From the NCBI GenBank assembly GCA_965369945.1, contig CBDUST010000218.1, forward strand, positions 1 to 7,886: a DNA stretch of 7,886 nucleotides, written 5' to 3'. This stretch comes from JADFNO01 sp965369945. Its GTDB lineage: Bacteria > Planctomycetota > Phycisphaerae > Phycisphaerales > SM1A02. The notes under the pieces were generated by a model. That model saw nothing but the letters and a program-made list of their open reading frames with translations. It did no database searches and was not told where the DNA came from. Of this stretch, positions 5,664 to 7,886 are shown in pieces. The stretch's first letter is position 1. Every line of letters begins with the position of its first letter. Made by a program: the position numbers and the translations under genes.

Positions 5664-6287
5664 TCATCCTTCATATAGCCCGTGTTTGCGGATGTATTCC
5701 AGCACCCCCGGATCGAGCAGTTCTTCCAAGCCCTGATTAGATGCCAATCGCTCTCGCAAGTCAGTCGCGCTGATATCCAGCTTCGGCGTGTCCACGATCC
5801 ACTCAAGCCAACGCTCAGCGAACTCCGGCGGCTGTGACTCGCGAAGTTGCGCATGAAACCGCGCGCTATCCAACGGCGGTCGCAACAGGACGGCCGGCGT
5901 GGCCAATTCGAGGATTCGCTGCCAGTCTTTCCATTTCACAAACTCCAACGCTTGATCTGAACCCAGCAACAATCGCAGTTGAACCTCCGGATCATGTTGC
6001 TCGTGCAGTGATTCCAGCGTGTCTACCGTGAAACTTGGACCCGGCCTCTCCAGCTCGATCATGCACAGTTCAGCATTCGCAACTGAAGCAATCGCAAGGC
6101 GCAGCATCGCCACGCGATGATGCGCTGGCGTGGGCGGATGATCCATTTTCAGAGGATTCAGCGTAGCCGGTACATACAGAATCCGATCGCAACCAATACG
6201 CTTCGCAACCACCGGCGGCAAAACCGTGTGCGCGCGGTGTGGCGGGTCGAACGTTCCGCCGAAGATGAGCAGCTTGGTTGATGACAT
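5664..6287 (-). CDS. nadD: Nicotinate-nucleotide adenylyltransferase NadD
   Basis: A 207-residue cytoplasmic enzyme of normal length for NadD, which joins ATP and nicotinate mononucleotide to make deamido-NAD in NAD biosynthesis. The nucleotidyltransferase alpha/beta-phosphodiesterase signature GGTFDPPHRAH is at residues 10-20, with the two phosphate-binding His. PSFTVDTLE (85-92) matches the NadD SYTVDTL motif. GSDQ (109-112) and VKWKDWQRI (117-125) are typical of the core. DISATDLRER (171-180) is the C-terminal ISSTxIR motif with Ala in place of Ser. The last residues EYIRKHGLY also fit the family. The ATG at 6287 gives the standard short N terminus; no clear Shine-Dalgarno site is seen. 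It follows the nucleosidase-like gene by 62 bp. rsfS, a frequent NadD neighbour, is not present; the next genes are zinc-ribbon proteins. Confidence 0.95.
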   Translation of the reverse strand: MSSTKLLIFGGTFDPPHRAHTVLPPVVAKRIGCDRILYVPATLNPLKMDHPPTPAHHRVAMLRLAIASVANAELCMIELERPGPSFTVDTLESLHEQHDPEVQLRLLLGSDQALEFVKWKDWQRILELATPAVLLRPPLDSARFHAQLRESQPPEFAERWLEWIVDTPKLDISATDLRERLASNQGLEELLDPGVLEYIRKHGLYEG

Positions 6288-6349
6288 CGGGGTTTGGCAA
6301 AGGGGATCAAGTTAGGGACGAACCCAACGGAAGCGCCGCCGGTTCACGC

Positions 6350-7015
6350 TCAAAGCATACTGTCGATCACCTCAGCTGCGGCATCCATCGCAGCGGCGCT
6401 CTGGGCACGCAGACGCCGGACCGCACCGATCAGGGCAGGACGGCGTACGATCGCACCAATCACAGCCGCGGTTTTGGTTCGGCCACGTTCGTCGATCCAA
6501 TCCTCGATATCGTCCGGAAGCGAGTCGTCAACGCCGTCACTCACGCCGCGAACGACTGCCCACGGCCGCTGGATTTGCGACGCAGCAGCCGCAAACGCAG
6601 CCGACTCCATATCCACCAAATCGGCGCCGGTCCGCTGAGCGAGCGCCCGCTTCGCCGCCGATTCAATCACGGCCTGACGTGTCGATACAGTCGTCAGGTC
6701 GCTGCTTCCACTCGTCTCGTCATCGCGCCCCTTGAGCGTCGGCTTCCACTCATGCCCATCGTCATCGATGACCTTGGCGACCCAATATGCCGTGCCGGTG
6801 GCAATACCCTCTCGAAGCGCCCCAGCCAGCCCCACTAGGATCAGCGGTTGCTCGCCAGTACCGCAACTTGCAACCCATCGGCCGACTGTTGACGCGCCTG
6901 GCCCGCAGCAGACGATGTCACACGCCTGGCTCACCGCTGTGTTCAATAACGCTCGCCGCTCGAATTCCAACGGCACAACAAGAATCGGTCGCGTCAAGCT
7001 GCTTGCAGTATCCAC
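6350..7015 (-). CDS. Nucleoside phosphorylase/MTA-SAH nucleosidase-like protein
   Basis: A 221-residue protein of the PNP/UDP phosphorylase superfamily, close to the family's usual 230 aa. VVPLEFERR near the N terminus resembles the start of MTA/SAH nucleosidases, with their substrate-binding Glu. VGLAGAL (about 61-67) matches the glycine turn, GADLVDMESAAFA (about 130-142) the ribose-binding Met-Glu segment, and VRGVSDG (155-161) carries the catalytic Asp. These residues suggest cleavage of a purine-type N-glycosidic bond. Methylthioadenosine or S-adenosylhomocysteine are candidate substrates, but futalosine hydrolase and hopanoid-associated HpnG-like enzymes share the fold. No neighbour settles the choice. 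The C-terminal 40 residues are Ala/Arg-rich. GTG at 7015 is preferred because GTAAGG lies 9 nt upstream; TTG at 7024 would add three residues. The gene follows the small secreted-protein gene by 45 bp. Confidence 0.75.
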   Translation of the reverse strand: MDTASSLTRPILVVPLEFERRALLNTAVSQACDIVCCGPGASTVGRWVASCGTGEQPLILVGLAGALREGIATGTAYWVAKVIDDDGHEWKPTLKGRDDETSGSSDLTTVSTRQAVIESAAKRALAQRTGADLVDMESAAFAAAASQIQRPWAVVRGVSDGVDDSLPDDIEDWIDERGRTKTAAVIGAIVRRPALIGAVRRLRAQSAAAMDAAAEVIDSML

Positions 7016-7060
7016 AGCCCGCAACCTTACCCGATTCGAACAGTATTTTGTAAGTTGCAG

Positions 7061-7456
7061 CTACCAGTCGCCTTGCAGCGGCTCTGCGTGCATCAATTGC
7101 TGCGGCGTGTCGGCTCGCAACTTGGGTAGCGGCAAATCTTCCCCGAACCATCGGGCCATCTCCGCTGATGTCAGCAGCGTCCCCACCTCGACGCCGTCCG
7201 AATCAAAGACGTTGTACCGCGGACCGCTGGTCGTGGCGAAAACCTTCACACGATACTGCGGACTCTCAAGCTCACCCAGCGAGAGTAACCCCTGAAGCGC
7301 CGCAGCGGAGTTCGTGCGGGAATCAGCCTCCCCTTCATCGCCCTCAAACTGCGCCCGAGAACTCCCCGGCACGAAAACGCTCGCCATAAAAAGGAACGCG
7401 ATCACCATGACCAAAGCGACGATCAGACGCTGAACTGTTGAAGCGAGACGGGGCAT
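7061..7456 (-). CDS. Small secreted or membrane-anchored protein, unknown function
   Basis: A 131-residue protein with no recognised family. Residues 1-36 look like a signal peptide or anchor: MPRLASTVQRL followed by the hydrophobic stretch IVALVMVIAFLFMASVFV, then GSSRAQF, where cleavage after SRA or RAQ is possible. A low-complexity acidic linker (EGDEGEADSRTN) leads to a compact domain: SPQYRVKVFATTSGPRYNVFDSDGV, then EVGTLLTSAEMARWFGEDLP. The repeated beta-like segments ending in a DxDG turn suggest a small beta-rich domain outside the cytoplasm. Similar small proteins occur, as far as I recall, in Phycisphaerae, but I cannot name them. The frame is open to a TTG at 7474; ATG at 7456 is chosen because it puts the basic n-region directly before the hydrophobic core. 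No Shine-Dalgarno site is visible. Confidence 0.65.
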   Translation of the reverse strand: MPRLASTVQRLIVALVMVIAFLFMASVFVPGSSRAQFEGDEGEADSRTNSAAALQGLLSLGELESPQYRVKVFATTSGPRYNVFDSDGVEVGTLLTSAEMARWFGEDLPLPKLRADTPQQLMHAEPLQGDW

Positions 7457-7535
7457 GGGTTGATTATCGACCAAGATCAGCTTCCGCGATAGTTCGATTC
7501 GCCGCTGGCTTATGGCTCTGGTGGGCTCCCACAGC

Positions 7536-7563
7536 TTGTCGGGCCGCCCTGCTGAGCTACTAT
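7536..7563 (+). promoter_or_regulatory. Candidate sigma-70-type promoter for tRNA-Glu
   Basis: TTGTCG (7536-7541) and TACTAT (7558-7563) are separated by 16 bp and would start transcription near 7570, about 10 nt before the mature tRNA 5' end. Each hexamer matches the consensus at only four positions. The placement is better evidence than the match. Confidence 0.35.
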
Positions 7564-7579
7564 GCCCAAGTTCTCGGCC

Positions 7580-7654
7580 GACCCCATCGTCTAGCCAGGT
7601 CTAGGACATCAGGTTTTCATCCTGAAGACAGGGGTTCAAATCCCCTTGGGGTCG
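7580..7654 (+). tRNA. tRNA-Glu (anticodon TTC)
   Basis: The full cloverleaf can be drawn. The acceptor is GACCCCA (7580-7586) with TGGGGTC (7647-7653) and discriminator G at 7654. The D-arm contains the GTCTAG...CTAGGAC typical of tRNA-Glu. The anticodon stem TCAGG/CCTGA closes the loop TTTTCAT, giving anticodon TTC. The T-arm is AGGGG-TTCAAAT-CCCCT. CCA is not encoded. It decodes GAA/GAG and, in most bacteria, also supplies Glu-tRNA for tetrapyrrole synthesis. It stands alone, divergent from the minus-strand genes, with its own terminator. Confidence 0.96.
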
Positions 7655-7681
7655 CTTGTGTTAGGGTATTGATAGGGCATC

Positions 7682-7714
7682 ATCGGCCTTGGCGCTACCG
7701 TCAAGGCCGATTTT
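7682..7714 (+). terminator. Intrinsic terminator of tRNA-Glu
   Basis: A perfect 10-bp stem, ATCGGCCTTG (7682-7691) with CAAGGCCGAT (7702-7711), around a 10-nt loop and followed by TTT (with the last stem base, four T). It lies 27 bp past the tRNA 3' end and in the right orientation. Confidence 0.8.
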
Positions 7715-7715
7715 G

Positions 7716-7757
7716 ACAGGGGTTAATAACGACTGCACAGGGGTTTGTAACGGCTGC
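7716..7757. repeat. Imperfect 21-bp tandem repeat
   Basis: Two adjacent 21-bp units (7716-7736 and 7737-7757) matching at 18 of 21 positions. Both begin ACAGGGGTT and end CTGC. The first nine bases also match the tRNA-Glu T-arm region (7628-7636). Function is unknown; no gene is seen in 7715-7886. Confidence 0.7.
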
Positions 7758-7811
7758 AAAGTGATTCCCAACGGCCGATTTCGGGGCCAAAAGTCAGGGA
7801 TATAGCCGGAG

Positions 7812-7823
7812 TTGGGGTCGCTT
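7812..7823 (+). repeat. 12-bp copy of the tRNA-Glu 3' end
   Basis: TTGGGGTCGCTT here is identical to 7646-7657, which covers the acceptor 3' strand, the discriminator base and three flanking bases of tRNA-Glu. The copies are direct and 166 bp apart. This resembles an attachment-site duplication, but no integrase is in the window. Confidence 0.4.
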
Positions 7824-7871
7824 ACCCTTTGAGATTTGAGAGGTGCGTATCGGCTGCTCTCGGCCGCCGAT

Positions 7872-7885
7872 CCGCCCCGGGGCGG
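7872..7885. other. Perfect GC palindrome at window edge
   Basis: CCGCCCCGGGGCGG is a perfect 14-bp palindrome, and GCCGCC (7863-7868) can also pair with GGCGGC (7881-7886). It could be a hairpin belonging to something beyond the window; nothing more can be said from this side. Confidence 0.3.
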
Positions 7886-7886
7886 C

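Noticed and set aside
5498..5854. A minus-strand open frame overlapping nadD and ending HRWTQIDTDGLE...LDTDRH.
   Set aside because: It runs across nadD in another frame and then through the decamer and heptamer repeats; the peptide is simply translated repeat DNA.
6278..6838. A 186-codon + strand open frame antisense to the nucleosidase-like gene.
   Set aside because: The opposite strand encodes a protein with clear family motifs; this frame has none.
3181..7061. GTAAGTTGCAGC occurs both within lepA (3181) and near 7050.
   Set aside because: A single 12-mer pair at this distance is expected by chance in a window of this size, and the contexts are unrelated.

Overview
The window (about 7.9 kb, fairly GC-rich) looks like chromosomal sequence from a Planctomycetota bacterium, probably Phycisphaerae-like. 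The assignment rests on several membrane proteins ending in a C-x2-CGYxLxGL...CPECG zinc ribbon, a Skp/OmpH-like envelope protein, weak use of Shine-Dalgarno sites, and short tandem-repeat intergenic modules. This is inference from recalled family traits, not a database result. No phage, transposase or CRISPR array is visible.

Layout. The left edge carries the last 49 codons of lipB (octanoyltransferase) on the + strand. It converges on a long run of minus-strand genes. In their own direction of transcription (right to left) these are: a small secreted or anchored protein (7061-7456), an MTA/SAH-nucleosidase-like protein (6350-7015), nadD (5664-6287), four related two-helix membrane proteins with a C-terminal zinc ribbon (5040-5495, 4352-4819, 3893-4342, 3366-3896), lepA/EF-4 (1452-3260), a Skp/OmpH-like protein (646-1374) and a zf-TFIIB-type zinc-ribbon protein (171-605). 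On the + strand at the right edge is tRNA-Glu(TTC) with a candidate promoter and a clear intrinsic terminator.

The most unusual part is 3.3-5.65 kb. The four zinc-ribbon membrane paralogues are interleaved with tandem repeats of period 10 (ATCTGTGTCY and CTCCGTGnnn types) and period 7 (AGGCTTG and GCCATGA types). The ATCTGTGTCY repeat sits exactly one base upstream of the ATG of three paralogues, and it also forms the last codons of two of them. Two intergenic regions share the order decamer A - heptamer - decamer B - decamer A, which suggests that gene and repeats spread together by duplication.

The housekeeping genes (lipB, nadD, lepA, tRNA-Glu) share no single pathway. nadD makes NAD precursors, lepA acts on ribosomes, and the OmpH-like protein probably works in the periplasm. 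Roles for the zinc-ribbon membrane array and the small secreted protein cannot be assigned from sequence. Downstream of tRNA-Glu, a 12-bp copy of the tRNA 3' end and a 21-bp tandem repeat hint at an old integration site.
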